In this document: positions 44,362 through 51,825 of the stretch, in pieces
Layout: every line of letters starts with the position of its first letter
Numbering within the stretch: the first letter of the stretch is position 1
Origin: an uncultured Faecalibacterium sp.
GTDB taxonomy: Bacteria > Bacillota > Clostridia > Oscillospirales > Ruminococcaceae
DNA: 64,000 bases
Assembly: GCA_934547065.1 (NCBI GenBank)
Contig: CAKTEF010000001.1
Span: 62,001 to 126,000 of the forward strand
Direction: 5' to 3'
Notes under the pieces: model-generated
Database searches by the model: none
The model's input: the letters and a program-made list of their open reading frames with translations, nothing else
Told to the model about the DNA's origin: nothing
Made by a program: the position numbers and the translations under genes

Positions 44362-44422
44362 GGGGTACGCACTGCCGGTTCTGGCGGCCGGCAGAAACAC
44401 GATTTGGGGAGGTATTTCGATC

Positions 44423-46165
44423 ATGTTCAGCTCCATCAACACCTGTTGGACGCTCGTGGGAGCGTTCCTCGTCTACTTTATGCAGGCGGGTTTTGCTTTG
44501 TGCGAGGCCGGTTTTACCCGCGCAAAGAACACCGGCAACATCCTGATGAAAAATATGATGGATTTCTGCATCGGCACCCCGTGCTACTGGCTCATCGGCT
44601 TTGGCCTGATGTTCGGCGGCACCAGCGCGCTGATCGGCGGGTTCGATCCGTTCATCCAGGGTGATTATTCTCACCTGGGCCTGGAGATCCCGCTGTGGGT
44701 CTACATTGTGTTCCAGACTGTGTTCTGCGCCACGGCAGCCACCATTGTTTCCGGCTCCATGGCCGAGCGCACCAACTTCAAAGCCTACTGCGTTTACTCC
44801 GCTGCCATTTCGCTGGTGGTCTACCCCATCTGCGGCCACTGGATGTGGGGCGGCGGCTGGCTGCAGAGCCTGGGCTTCCATGACTTTGCCGGTTCCGCAG
44901 CAGTCCACAACGTGGGCGGCATCATTGCCATGCTGGGCGCGGCGCTGCTGGGCCCCCGCATTGGCAAGTACGATAAGGACGGCAACCCCCACGCCATCCC
45001 CGGCCACAACCTGACGGCCGGTGCCCTGGGCGTGTTCATCCTGTGGTTCTGCTGGTTCGGCTTCAACGGCGGTTCTTCGCTGAGCCTTTCTACCGACGAG
45101 ACCATGACCCTGACGGGCCTTGTCTGCTTCAACACCAACCTGGCTGCCGCCGTGGCCACCTGCGTGACCATGATCTTTACCTGGAAGCGCTACGGCAAGC
45201 CCGATGTTTCCATGACCCTGAACGGTTCCCTGGCCGGCCTGGTGGCCATCACCGCAGGCTGCGATGCCGTTTCTCCGTTCGGCGCATTCATCATTGGCTT
45301 TGTGGCCGGCATCCTGGTGGTGCTGAGCGTGGAGTTCTTTGATAAGATCGCCAAGATCGACGACCCCGTGGGCGCGGTTTCCGTCCACTTTGCGAACGGC
45401 GTGTGGGGCACCATTGCCGTGGGCCTGTTCTCCAACGGCGGCGACGGCGTGGGCAAGGGCCTGTTCTACGGCGGCGGCTTTGCACAGCTGGGCACCCAGC
45501 TGCTGGGCCTTATCACCGTTGATGTGTACGTTGTGGTCGTGATGTTCATCATCTTCAAGATCATCGACAAGACCATCGGCCTGCGCGTCCCCGCTGAGGT
45601 GGAGATCGACGGCCTGGATATCCACGAGCACGGCCTGGCTTCCGCTTACGCCGGTTTCTCCATCTCCGATGCCAACGCAGCTGCCATGGTTCCCAACGAG
45701 AACACCGACCTGGGCGAGAACGATGCCGCCATGGCCAGCGCAAAGCAGCTGGACGCTGCCGTGCCGGTGGTGCGGGAGACCGCTGTGATCCACGACGGCG
45801 TGTACGACACCGGCATGCACAAGGTGTCCATCATTGCAAAGCTTTCCAAGTTCGATCAGCTCAAGACAGCCCTGAACGATCTGGGCGTGACCGGCATGAC
45901 CGTGACCCAGGTGATGGGCTGCGGCATCCAGAAAGGCACCAGCGAGAAGTACCGCGGCGTGCCTGTGGACAGCACCCTGCTGCCCAAGATCAAGGTCGAG
46001 GTCATCGTTTCCAAGATCAGCGTGGACGCTGTGGTGGCAGCCGCCAAAAAGGCCCTGTATACCGGCCACATCGGCGATGGCAAGATCTTTGTTTACAACG
46101 TGACCCGCGTGGTCAAGATCCGCACCGGCGAAGAAGACTTTGCCGCCCTGCAGGACGTGGAGTGA
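44423..46165 (+). CDS. amt: Ammonium transporter fused to a P-II domain
   Basis: The 580-residue protein has an Amt channel with eleven TM helices (about 1-395), including FVYFMQAGFALCEAGFTRAKN, the conserved pore His residues (GHWMWGG-region and VHFANGVWGTIAVGLF) and Asp of the recruitment site. A 60-residue linker leads to a complete GlnK-type P-II domain (about 470-580). This has the T-loop GCGIQKGTSEKYRGVPVD with the modifiable Tyr and a C-terminal RIRTGEE. In separate form, P-II plugs the channel when nitrogen is sufficient. The start at 44423 has GGGGAGG 10 nt upstream. Confidence 0.95.
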   Translation: MFSSINTCWTLVGAFLVYFMQAGFALCEAGFTRAKNTGNILMKNMMDFCIGTPCYWLIGFGLMFGGTSALIGGFDPFIQGDYSHLGLEIPLWVYIVFQTVFCATAATIVSGSMAERTNFKAYCVYSAAISLVVYPICGHWMWGGGWLQSLGFHDFAGSAAVHNVGGIIAMLGAALLGPRIGKYDKDGNPHAIPGHNLTAGALGVFILWFCWFGFNGGSSLSLSTDETMTLTGLVCFNTNLAAAVATCVTMIFTWKRYGKPDVSMTLNGSLAGLVAITAGCDAVSPFGAFIIGFVAGILVVLSVEFFDKIAKIDDPVGAVSVHFANGVWGTIAVGLFSNGGDGVGKGLFYGGGFAQLGTQLLGLITVDVYVVVVMFIIFKIIDKTIGLRVPAEVEIDGLDIHEHGLASAYAGFSISDANAAAMVPNENTDLGENDAAMASAKQLDAAVPVVRETAVIHDGVYDTGMHKVSIIAKLSKFDQLKTALNDLGVTGMTVTQVMGCGIQKGTSEKYRGVPVDSTLLPKIKVEVIVSKISVDAVVAAAKKALYTGHIGDGKIFVYNVTRVVKIRTGEEDFAALQDVE

Positions 46166-46265
46166 CCGCTCCGCACCCTCATCGTTATCCCGCCCTTGCG
46201 GCGTGATATATTTGTTCTCCTTTTTCTCCTTTTTCCTTTTTTCTGATCCAAATGGAAGACCGAAA

Positions 46266-46306
46266 AGGCCCCCGCTCTCTCCGCACAAGAGGGCGGGGGT
46301 CTTTGT
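46266..46306 (+). terminator. Terminator after amt
   Basis: GGCCCCCGCTCT and AGGGCGGGGGTC with CTTTGTCG after it. Confidence 0.7.
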
Positions 46307-46312
46307 CGTTTC

Positions 46313-46341
46313 TTGACAAGTTTCCGGGGGTATGCTATTGT
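46313..46341 (+). promoter_or_regulatory. Promoter of the ClC gene
   Basis: TTGACA (46313-46318), 17-nt spacer and TATTGT (46336-46341). A 115-nt leader follows; no fluoride-riboswitch pattern was seen. Confidence 0.65.
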
Positions 46342-46462
46342 GAAAGCGGCCCCGCCCTTTCAGGCGCTTTGCACCGGTGCCGTGCTGCGGCACCCGGCAG
46401 GCCGGGCTTCACAGTTCAGATCTATCCGATCTGGTTTTATTCGATTGATCGTTGGAGTCTTT

Positions 46463-47743
46463 ATGAACAAACAAAATGAATTCAAACAAGAAGCGCTTTC
46501 CGCTCTGCGGATCGTGCTGCAATGGGTGGTGCTGGCCATCCCAACGGGCCTGGTCTGCGGGCTGATCGGAACAGCGTTTCACCTGAGCGTGGAATTTGTC
46601 ACCGAGCTGCGCAGCGCACAGCCCTGGCTGCTGTTCCTCCTGCCTGTGGCGGGCCTTGCCATCACAGCCCTGTACAAGCTGACCCGCTGCGAGGGCGTGG
46701 GCACAAACAATGTGATCCGCGCCGTGCAGGACGGCGAAGCCGTCAGCCCGCTGCTGGTGCCCGCCATCTTTTTCGGCACCGTGCTCACCCATCTGTGCGG
46801 CGGTTCCGCCGGGCGCGAGGGTGCCGCTTTGCAGATGGGCGGCAGCATCGGCTGGAACGTGGGAAAACTGCTGCATCTGAGCGATTACACCCGCCGCACC
46901 GCCACCATCAGCGGAATGGCCGCGTTCTTTTCCGCTCTGTTCGGCACCCCGCTGACCGCCGCCCTGTTTGCCATGATGATCGAGGACGTGGGGCTGACGT
47001 TCACTTCGGCCTTTGTGCCCGCGTTCACTTCGGCCCTCATTGCGTACGGCGTATCCCTGCTCTGCGGGATCGCCCCGACCAACTTTGTGCTCAATTCCAT
47101 CCCGCACCTGACGCTGGAAACCGCGCTTCAGGCCGCCCTGCTGGGCATTGCCTGTGCCGCCGTGACCCGGCTGTTCTGCTGGGCGCTCCACACCATGGAA
47201 CACGGCATCCCCAAACGGATCCCGAACCCCTGGCTCCGGGCTTTTGCGGGCGGTGCCGCCGTGGTGGCCTTCTCGTATCTGTTCGGTGTCGGGCGGTACA
47301 ACGGGGCCGGTATGGCCATCATTGCCGATGCCGTGGAGCAGGGGGCCGCGCTGCCCTGGGATTTTCTGTGCAAGATCTTCCTGACCGCCCTGACCCTGGC
47401 CGTGGGCTTCAAAGGCGGCGAGGTGGTCCCAAGCTTCTACATCGGGGCGACCTTTGGCTGCATCGTCGGGCCATGGCTGGGCCTGCCCGCCGGGTTTGCC
47501 GCCGCCATCGGTCTGGTCTGCGTGTTCTGCGGTGCCACAAATGCCCTGATCCCCTCCATCCTGCTGGGATTCGAGCTGTTTGGCGGGCAGGGGCTGGAGC
47601 TGATCGCCCTGGGCTGCGGCGTATGCTATATGCTTTCCGGCCATCACGGCCTGTACAGCAGCCAGACCTTTGTGACCAATAAGCTGCGCCCGGAGTATGC
47701 TTCCCGCAAGTGGCAGGGCAAGCTGCACCGGCACGAGGAATGA
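46463..47743 (+). CDS. ClC-family anion channel or antiporter
   Basis: The 426-residue protein has about ten membrane segments and the ClC signatures in altered form: EGVGTNNVIRAVQDGEAVSP where GSGIP is usual, and GGSAGREGAALQMGGSIG where GREGP is usual. The gating Glu is present but the Pro is Ala. The third signature is GFKGGEVVPSFYIGATFGC. The altered filter motifs resemble those of fluoride-type ClC proteins, but that is only a suggestion. The start at 46463 has GGAG upstream. Confidence 0.85.
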   Translation: MNKQNEFKQEALSALRIVLQWVVLAIPTGLVCGLIGTAFHLSVEFVTELRSAQPWLLFLLPVAGLAITALYKLTRCEGVGTNNVIRAVQDGEAVSPLLVPAIFFGTVLTHLCGGSAGREGAALQMGGSIGWNVGKLLHLSDYTRRTATISGMAAFFSALFGTPLTAALFAMMIEDVGLTFTSAFVPAFTSALIAYGVSLLCGIAPTNFVLNSIPHLTLETALQAALLGIACAAVTRLFCWALHTMEHGIPKRIPNPWLRAFAGGAAVVAFSYLFGVGRYNGAGMAIIADAVEQGAALPWDFLCKIFLTALTLAVGFKGGEVVPSFYIGATFGCIVGPWLGLPAGFAAAIGLVCVFCGATNALIPSILLGFELFGGQGLELIALGCGVCYMLSGHHGLYSSQTFVTNKLRPEYASRKWQGKLHRHEE

Positions 47744-47784
47744 GCGTTCCGGTCCCGCTTCCGCAAATTTCCGCTCTGCAGCCC

Positions 47785-47813
47785 TTGATTTTTGCACAGC
47801 ATCGTGCTACAAT
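47785..47813 (+). promoter_or_regulatory. Promoter of the thrS T-box transcript
   Basis: TTGATT (47785-47790), 17-nt spacer and TACAAT (47808-47813). Confidence 0.65.
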
Positions 47814-47819
47814 CAGCAT

Positions 47820-48099
47820 AGTTTCATCCTGTCCAAAACGATGATGCGGACAAACCGGAGTCCCGGCTCCTGCGTTGCAGAGAGGGCCGCCGCTTTTGCA
47901 AAAAGCGTGCTGCAAGCGGCCCATCGCACCCGGAACTTCTACCACCGCAGAGTGCAGAGGCGAACCTCTGCCGGGTGCGCCCGTTACAGCACAGCGAGTG
48001 GCGTGCCGGGCACGCAATTCGGGTGGAACCGTGGAACGTTTCTGAATCTTCAGGCGCTTCATCCCGTGAGTATGTGTGCGGGGTGGAGCGCTTTTTGTT
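47820..48099 (+). promoter_or_regulatory. T-box leader of thrS
   Basis: The T-box sequence CGGGTGGAACCGTG is at 48020-48033. Downstream is a terminator with arms GGCGCTTCATCCCG and CGGGGTGGAGCGC plus TTTTTG (48053-48096). Upstream lies a long stem region, and an ACC codon (Thr) at 47941-47943 sits in a candidate specifier loop next to GAAC. Uncharged tRNA(Thr) should switch the leader to antitermination. Confidence 0.9.
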
Positions 48100-48129
48100 T
48101 TACTTTTATCTGTCAAAGGAGCAACCATT

Positions 48130-49920
48130 ATGAAGATCATCTATAAGGACGGCCATGTGGACGAGTGCCCGCAGGCCGAAGAACTGCACGTCATCCGCCA
48201 CACCGCAGCCCACATCATGGCACAGGCCATCAAGCGCCTGTACCCGCAGGCCGATTTCGCCTTTGGCCCCGCCACCGAGAACGGCTTCTACTACGATGTC
48301 GATCTGGGCGACCAGAAGTTGAGCGACGAGGACCTGGCCAACATCGAAAAAGAGATGCGCAAGATCTGCAAAGAGAACCTGCCCATCAAGCCGTTCATCC
48401 TGCCCCGCGCCGAGGCCGTGAAGCTGATGGAGGAGCGCCAGGAGCACTACAAGATCGAGCACATGGCAGACCTGGCCGACGAGACCGAGTTCAGTTTCTT
48501 CCAGCAGGGCGAGTACGTTGATATGTGCATCGGACCCCACCTGACCTACACCAAGGCCCTGAAAGCGTTCAAGATCACCCAGCAGTCCGGCGCTTATTGG
48601 AAGAACGACAAAGAGAACAAGATGCTGACCCGCATCAACGGTGTGGCGTTCCACAACCAGGAGGAGCTGGATGTCTGGGAGAAGGAGCAGCAGGAGGCCC
48701 GCGAGCGCGATCACCGCAAGATCGGCAAGGAGATGGGCCTGTTCATGACCGACGACCTGGTGGGCCGCGGCCTGCCCATGTTCCTGCCCGCAGGCTACAC
48801 CGTCTGGCAGGAGCTGGAGAACTATATCAAGGCCAAGGAGCGTGCCCGCGGCTACCTGCACGTCATGACTCCCTGCATCGGCACCGTGAACCTGTACAAG
48901 ACCTCCGGCCACTGGGATCACTACCGCGAGAACATGTTCCCCGCCATGGAGATGGAGGGCGAAAGCTATGTCCTGCGCCCGATGAACTGCCCCCACCACA
49001 TGATGATCTACGCAAATCATCCCCACTCCTACCGTGACCTGCCCATGCGCATCGGCGAGATCGCACACGATTTCCGTTACGAGTCCTCCGGCACCCTGAA
49101 AGGCATCGAGCGCGGCCGCCACTTCTGCCAGAACGATGCTCACCTGTTCTGCACCCCGGAGCAGATCAAGAGCGAGGTCGCCGATGTCTGCAACCTGATC
49201 TTTGAGACCTACAAGGATTTCAACATCACCGATTACCGCTGCGTGCTGAGCCTGCGCGACCCCGCCGACAAGAAGAAGTACCACGACGACGATGCCATGT
49301 GGAACCACGCCGAGAACGCCCTGCGTGAGGTTCTGACCGAGCTGGGCATCCACTTCACCGAGGAGATCGGCGAAGCCGCCTTCTACGGCCCCAAGCTGGA
49401 CGTGAACGTCAAGCCCGCCGTTGGTGCTGAGTACACCCTGTCCACCTGCCAGCTGGACTTCTGCCTGCCCGCAAAGTTCCACCTGACCTATGTGGACAAG
49501 GACGGCACCGAAAAGACCCCCGTGGTGCTGCACCGCGCCATCCTGGGTTCCCTGGACCGCTTCATGGCCTACCTGATCGAGGAGACCAAGGGCAAGTTCC
49601 CCACCTGGCTGGCTCCGGTGCAGGTCAAGGTGCTGCCCGTCTCCGAAAAGACCCTGGAATACGCCGAATCCATCACCGAAAAGCTGGTGGAAGCCGGGAT
49701 CCGTGTGGCCCTGGACGACGACAACCAGAAGATCGGCTACAAGATCCGCGCCGCCCAGCAGGTGGACCGTGTGCCCTATATGCTGGTGCTGGGTGCCAAG
49801 GAAGCCGAAGCAGGCAACGTCTCTGTGCGTGACCGCAAGGGCGAGACCACCACGATGGAAGTGGATGCGTTCATTGCCAAAGTCACCGACGAGATCAAGA
49901 ACCGCACCTATAACAGCTAA
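48130..49920 (+). CDS. thrS: Threonyl-tRNA synthetase lacking the TGS domain
   Basis: The 596-residue protein begins almost directly with the editing domain (RHTAAHIMAQAIKRLYP near residue 20, with editing-site His residues; CIGPHL near 136). It has class II motif 2 (FRYESSGTLKGIERGRHFCQNDAH) near 318, with the zinc ligands Cys in PMNCPHHMM and two His, and motif 3 (LHRAILGSLDRFMA) near 473. The C-terminal anticodon-binding domain follows. The usual N-terminal TGS of about 60 residues is missing. AAAGGAG precedes the ATG. Confidence 0.95.
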   Translation: MKIIYKDGHVDECPQAEELHVIRHTAAHIMAQAIKRLYPQADFAFGPATENGFYYDVDLGDQKLSDEDLANIEKEMRKICKENLPIKPFILPRAEAVKLMEERQEHYKIEHMADLADETEFSFFQQGEYVDMCIGPHLTYTKALKAFKITQQSGAYWKNDKENKMLTRINGVAFHNQEELDVWEKEQQEARERDHRKIGKEMGLFMTDDLVGRGLPMFLPAGYTVWQELENYIKAKERARGYLHVMTPCIGTVNLYKTSGHWDHYRENMFPAMEMEGESYVLRPMNCPHHMMIYANHPHSYRDLPMRIGEIAHDFRYESSGTLKGIERGRHFCQNDAHLFCTPEQIKSEVADVCNLIFETYKDFNITDYRCVLSLRDPADKKKYHDDDAMWNHAENALREVLTELGIHFTEEIGEAAFYGPKLDVNVKPAVGAEYTLSTCQLDFCLPAKFHLTYVDKDGTEKTPVVLHRAILGSLDRFMAYLIEETKGKFPTWLAPVQVKVLPVSEKTLEYAESITEKLVEAGIRVALDDDNQKIGYKIRAAQQVDRVPYMLVLGAKEAEAGNVSVRDRKGETTTMEVDAFIAKVTDEIKNRTYNS

Positions 49921-49927
49921 ACTGTTC

Positions 49928-49975
49928 TGAAAACAAACAAGCGCCGCCTTCCCGGCTTGGGAAAGCGGCGCTTTT
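49928..49975 (+). terminator. Terminator after thrS
   Basis: CAAGCGCCGCCTTCCC and GGGAAAGCGGCGCTTTT. A near copy, with the same flank (AAACAAACAAGCGCCGC), occurs at 51766-51815. Confidence 0.85.
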
Positions 49976-49990
49976 GGTTGGAACGTATTT

Positions 49991-50371
49991 TTATTCGCAA
50001 AGATGCTCTTGCAGCCAACTCAGTAGACCATTATAATCCATCGTTCCCGACGCAACCGATAAAATCACTGCTATCAACTCATCATCCTCATAGCAAAGCT
50101 CTATCTGATTGATATTCAGAAACACCAACATCGCATGAGTCCCGATTCGTTTATTCCCATCCACAAAGGGATGATTACAAATCAAGCCAAATCCCAAACG
50201 AGCAGCCTTTTCTAAAAGCGACGGATAAAGCTCTTGCTCTGCAAAGGACTGAAACGGCGCATGAAGTGCCGACTCCAAAAGTCCCTCATCTCGAATGCCA
50301 TCCGTCCCACCTGTTTGCTCAATCAGCGCAGAGTGAAGAAGCAGAATTTGTCGCTTGCTCAGCACTTTCAT
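49991..50371 (-). CDS. doc: Doc (death-on-curing) family toxin
   Basis: The 126-residue Fic-fold protein has an intact active motif HPFVDGNKRIG near residue 66 and a typical Doc length. Doc toxins phosphorylate EF-Tu and stop translation. The start overlaps the antitoxin stop as ATGA. Base use is more AT-rich than the housekeeping genes, in line with recent acquisition. Confidence 0.92.
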   Translation of the reverse strand: MKVLSKRQILLLHSALIEQTGGTDGIRDEGLLESALHAPFQSFAEQELYPSLLEKAARLGFGLICNHPFVDGNKRIGTHAMLVFLNINQIELCYEDDELIAVILSVASGTMDYNGLLSWLQEHLCE

Positions 50372-50610
50372 TTTGCAAGTTCCTCATAGACATGCTGATT
50401 TCGCTGCATCAATTTCAGGGAAGATGCTAAAACATCACCATCCGAAGCCGTCTGCATCGCGTCTGCCTGATTGAACTCATAAATGATATAACGTGGTGCA
50501 TTATTTTTCATAATGACCGCCGATCCGTACTGATCCACAAGACGTGCAACCCTTGAAAAATTCTGGTTTGCAAGCGAAATGGGAACCATTGTATCTGTGT
50601 TGATGTTCAT
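50368..50610 (-). CDS. phd: Phd/YefM-type antitoxin
   Basis: The 80-residue protein starts VPISLANQNFSRVARLVDQYGSAVIMKNN (cited in part), the fold of Phd antitoxins, which bind DNA through the N-terminus and the Doc toxin through the C-terminus. It lies directly before doc in one unit. A promoter TTGATT-17-TATACT (50662-50634, minus strand) precedes it, probably autorepressed. Confidence 0.88.
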   Translation of the reverse strand: MNINTDTMVPISLANQNFSRVARLVDQYGSAVIMKNNAPRYIIYEFNQADAMQTASDGDVLASSLKLMQRNQHVYEELAK

Positions 50611-50633
50611 ACAATCAACTCCCTTCCGATTAC

Positions 50634-50662
50634 AGTATACTAGAATTTTAGGATAAAATCAA
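50634..50662 (-). promoter_or_regulatory. Promoter of phd-doc
   Basis: On the minus strand, TTGATT (50662-50657), 17-nt spacer and TATACT (50639-50634). Confidence 0.6.
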
Positions 50663-50663
50663 C

Positions 50664-51044
50664 CTATACCCCGCTGCTGCCACGGGAGCTGATGCTCATA
50701 GGCGGCACCCCGCTGAACACCGCCTGACCGTTTACCGTATTCTGGGTCATCCCGATAAGGTCCAGCAGTTGACTTTCGCTGTATTCCATCGGATAACGGA
50801 GAAGTTTTTTGTTTTGGCAGATATATTTGCCCTCTGCCGTTTCAATTGCTCCTGCATGTTCCAGCTTGGCCAAAGTTTTCCCTAGCCGCTTGCGGTCCAG
50901 CCGGATCCCTTTTTCCGTCAATGCAGCCGAGAGCTGCTGTGCCGTCAGCGGCTTTTCCCGCACCAGCAGCGCCAGTGCCAGTTCGGGCGGGGCCAGGTGG
51001 TACAGTGCCAGACCTTTTCTCAGCCAGATGCCTTTTTGTTTCAT
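50664..51044 (-). CDS. Winged-helix protein of unknown role
   Basis: The 126-residue protein has a helix-turn-helix/winged-helix pattern (residues about 20-85): a helix LALALLVREKPLTAQQLSAAL, a recognition helix DRKRLGKTLAKLEHAGAI and a hairpin ETAEGKYICQNK. The C-terminus is Ser/Gly-rich. It could regulate the neighbouring toxin-antitoxin genes, but that is only proximity. It lies between the phd-doc and dinJ-yafQ pairs. Confidence 0.68.
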   Translation of the reverse strand: MKQKGIWLRKGLALYHLAPPELALALLVREKPLTAQQLSAALTEKGIRLDRKRLGKTLAKLEHAGAIETAEGKYICQNKKLLRYPMEYSESQLLDLIGMTQNTVNGQAVFSGVPPMSISSRGSSGV

Positions 51045-51145
51045 TTCGCAGCCCTCCTTTTATGATTCTGGCCTGAGTATATCATATTTTCCTGTTTTTG
51101 CAAGAATCGAATGGTCGATTTTTGTCCTTCCGAATTTTTGTGTTA

Positions 51146-51191
51146 ATTTTTTCGTGCAATGCATTGATTTTTTCGTGCAATGCATTATAAT
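51146..51191 (+). promoter_or_regulatory. Operator-promoter of dinJ-yafQ: two 20-bp direct repeats
   Basis: Two exact copies (51146-51165 and 51167-51186) of a 20-bp unit that ends CGTGCAATGCATT, each with the palindrome ATGCAT, separated by one base. The promoter TTGATT (51164) with TATAAT (51186-51191) is interleaved, so DinJ binding would block it. Confidence 0.75.
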
Positions 51192-51214
51192 TCAATTGAA
51201 AGGAGTTGATTTTT

Positions 51215-51487
51215 ATGGCAACCACGAATATCAGCATCCGGATGGATTCTGACCTGAAAGCACAGGCAGAAGCCCTGTTTGCAGAGCTGGGCATGAATCT
51301 TTCCACCGCATTCAACGTCTTTGTCCGTCAGTCTCTGCGTGACGGCGGCATTCCCTTTGAGATCAAGATGGATCAGCCCAACAAGGAAACCATGGCCGCC
51401 ATGCTGGAGGCAGAAAGGATCGCAAAGGACCCGAATGTAAAGCACTATTCTGATGTAGAAGAGGCTCTTCGGGAGTTGAAGCGATGA
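51215..51487 (+). CDS. dinJ: RelB/DinJ family antitoxin
   Basis: The 90-residue protein has a ribbon-helix-helix start, TTNISIRMDSDLKAQAEALFAELG, and a toxin-binding C-terminus rich in Glu/Lys. The length is right for DinJ. AAAGGAG lies 9 nt before the ATG. The stop overlaps the yafQ start by 4 nt (ATGA). Confidence 0.9.
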   Translation: MATTNISIRMDSDLKAQAEALFAELGMNLSTAFNVFVRQSLRDGGIPFEIKMDQPNKETMAAMLEAERIAKDPNVKHYSDVEEALRELKR

Positions 51488-51825
51488 ACCGCGATATCGT
51501 CTGGACGAACCAATTCAAGAAGGACTACAAACTTGCTCAAAAACGGCATCTCGACATTGATCTTCTGGATAATATCATCCGCACCTTATCACATGGGGAA
51601 CCGCTCCCAGAGAAAAACAGAGACCACGCTTTGACCGGCGATTGGATCGGCCATCGCAAATGCCGCATCCAGCCAGACTGGCTGCTCATCTACCGCATCG
51701 AAGACAATGTGCTCGTTTTGACTTTGGCCCGCACCGGCAGCCACAGCGATTTATTCAACAAATCATGCGAAACAAACAAGCGCCGCTTTCCCATGATCGG
51801 GAGAGCGGCGCTGTTCGTTTACTGA
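51484..51825 (+). CDS. yafQ: YafQ family mRNA interferase toxin
   Basis: The 113-residue RelE-fold protein has the family features KDYKLAQKR near 15, DHALTGDWIGHRKCRIQPDWLLIYRI (catalytic His and Asp residues) near 47 and LARTGSHSDLF near 85. It would cut mRNA on ribosomes. Usual YafQ proteins stop soon after SHSDLF; this one continues 17 residues, and that extension is encoded by the terminator-like hairpin at 51766-51815, with convergent overlap into the next gene. Confidence 0.88.
   Translation: MNRDIVWTNQFKKDYKLAQKRHLDIDLLDNIIRTLSHGEPLPEKNRDHALTGDWIGHRKCRIQPDWLLIYRIEDNVLVLTLARTGSHSDLFNKSCETNKRRFPMIGRAALFVY
51766..51815 (+). repeat. Second copy of the thrS-type terminator, inside yafQ
   Basis: AAACAAACAAGCGCCGCTTTCCC and GGGAGAGCGGCGCT match the thrS terminator at 49928-49975 over the whole left arm and most of the right one. 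The T run is interrupted here. The two copies flank the toxin-antitoxin island. Confidence 0.72.

Noticed and set aside
44015..46393. A 792-codon open frame antisense to the amt gene
   Set aside because: GC-rich codon bias leaves the opposite frame open; the product is His/Gly/Val-rich with no domain, and amt is certain.
46342..46462. Fluoride (crcB) riboswitch before the ClC gene
   Set aside because: No GGNGAUGG-type pseudoknot pattern was visible.
51140..51190. A short CRISPR array from the two 20-bp direct repeats
   Set aside because: Only two units with a 1-bp spacer, overlapping a promoter of dinJ; they are operators.
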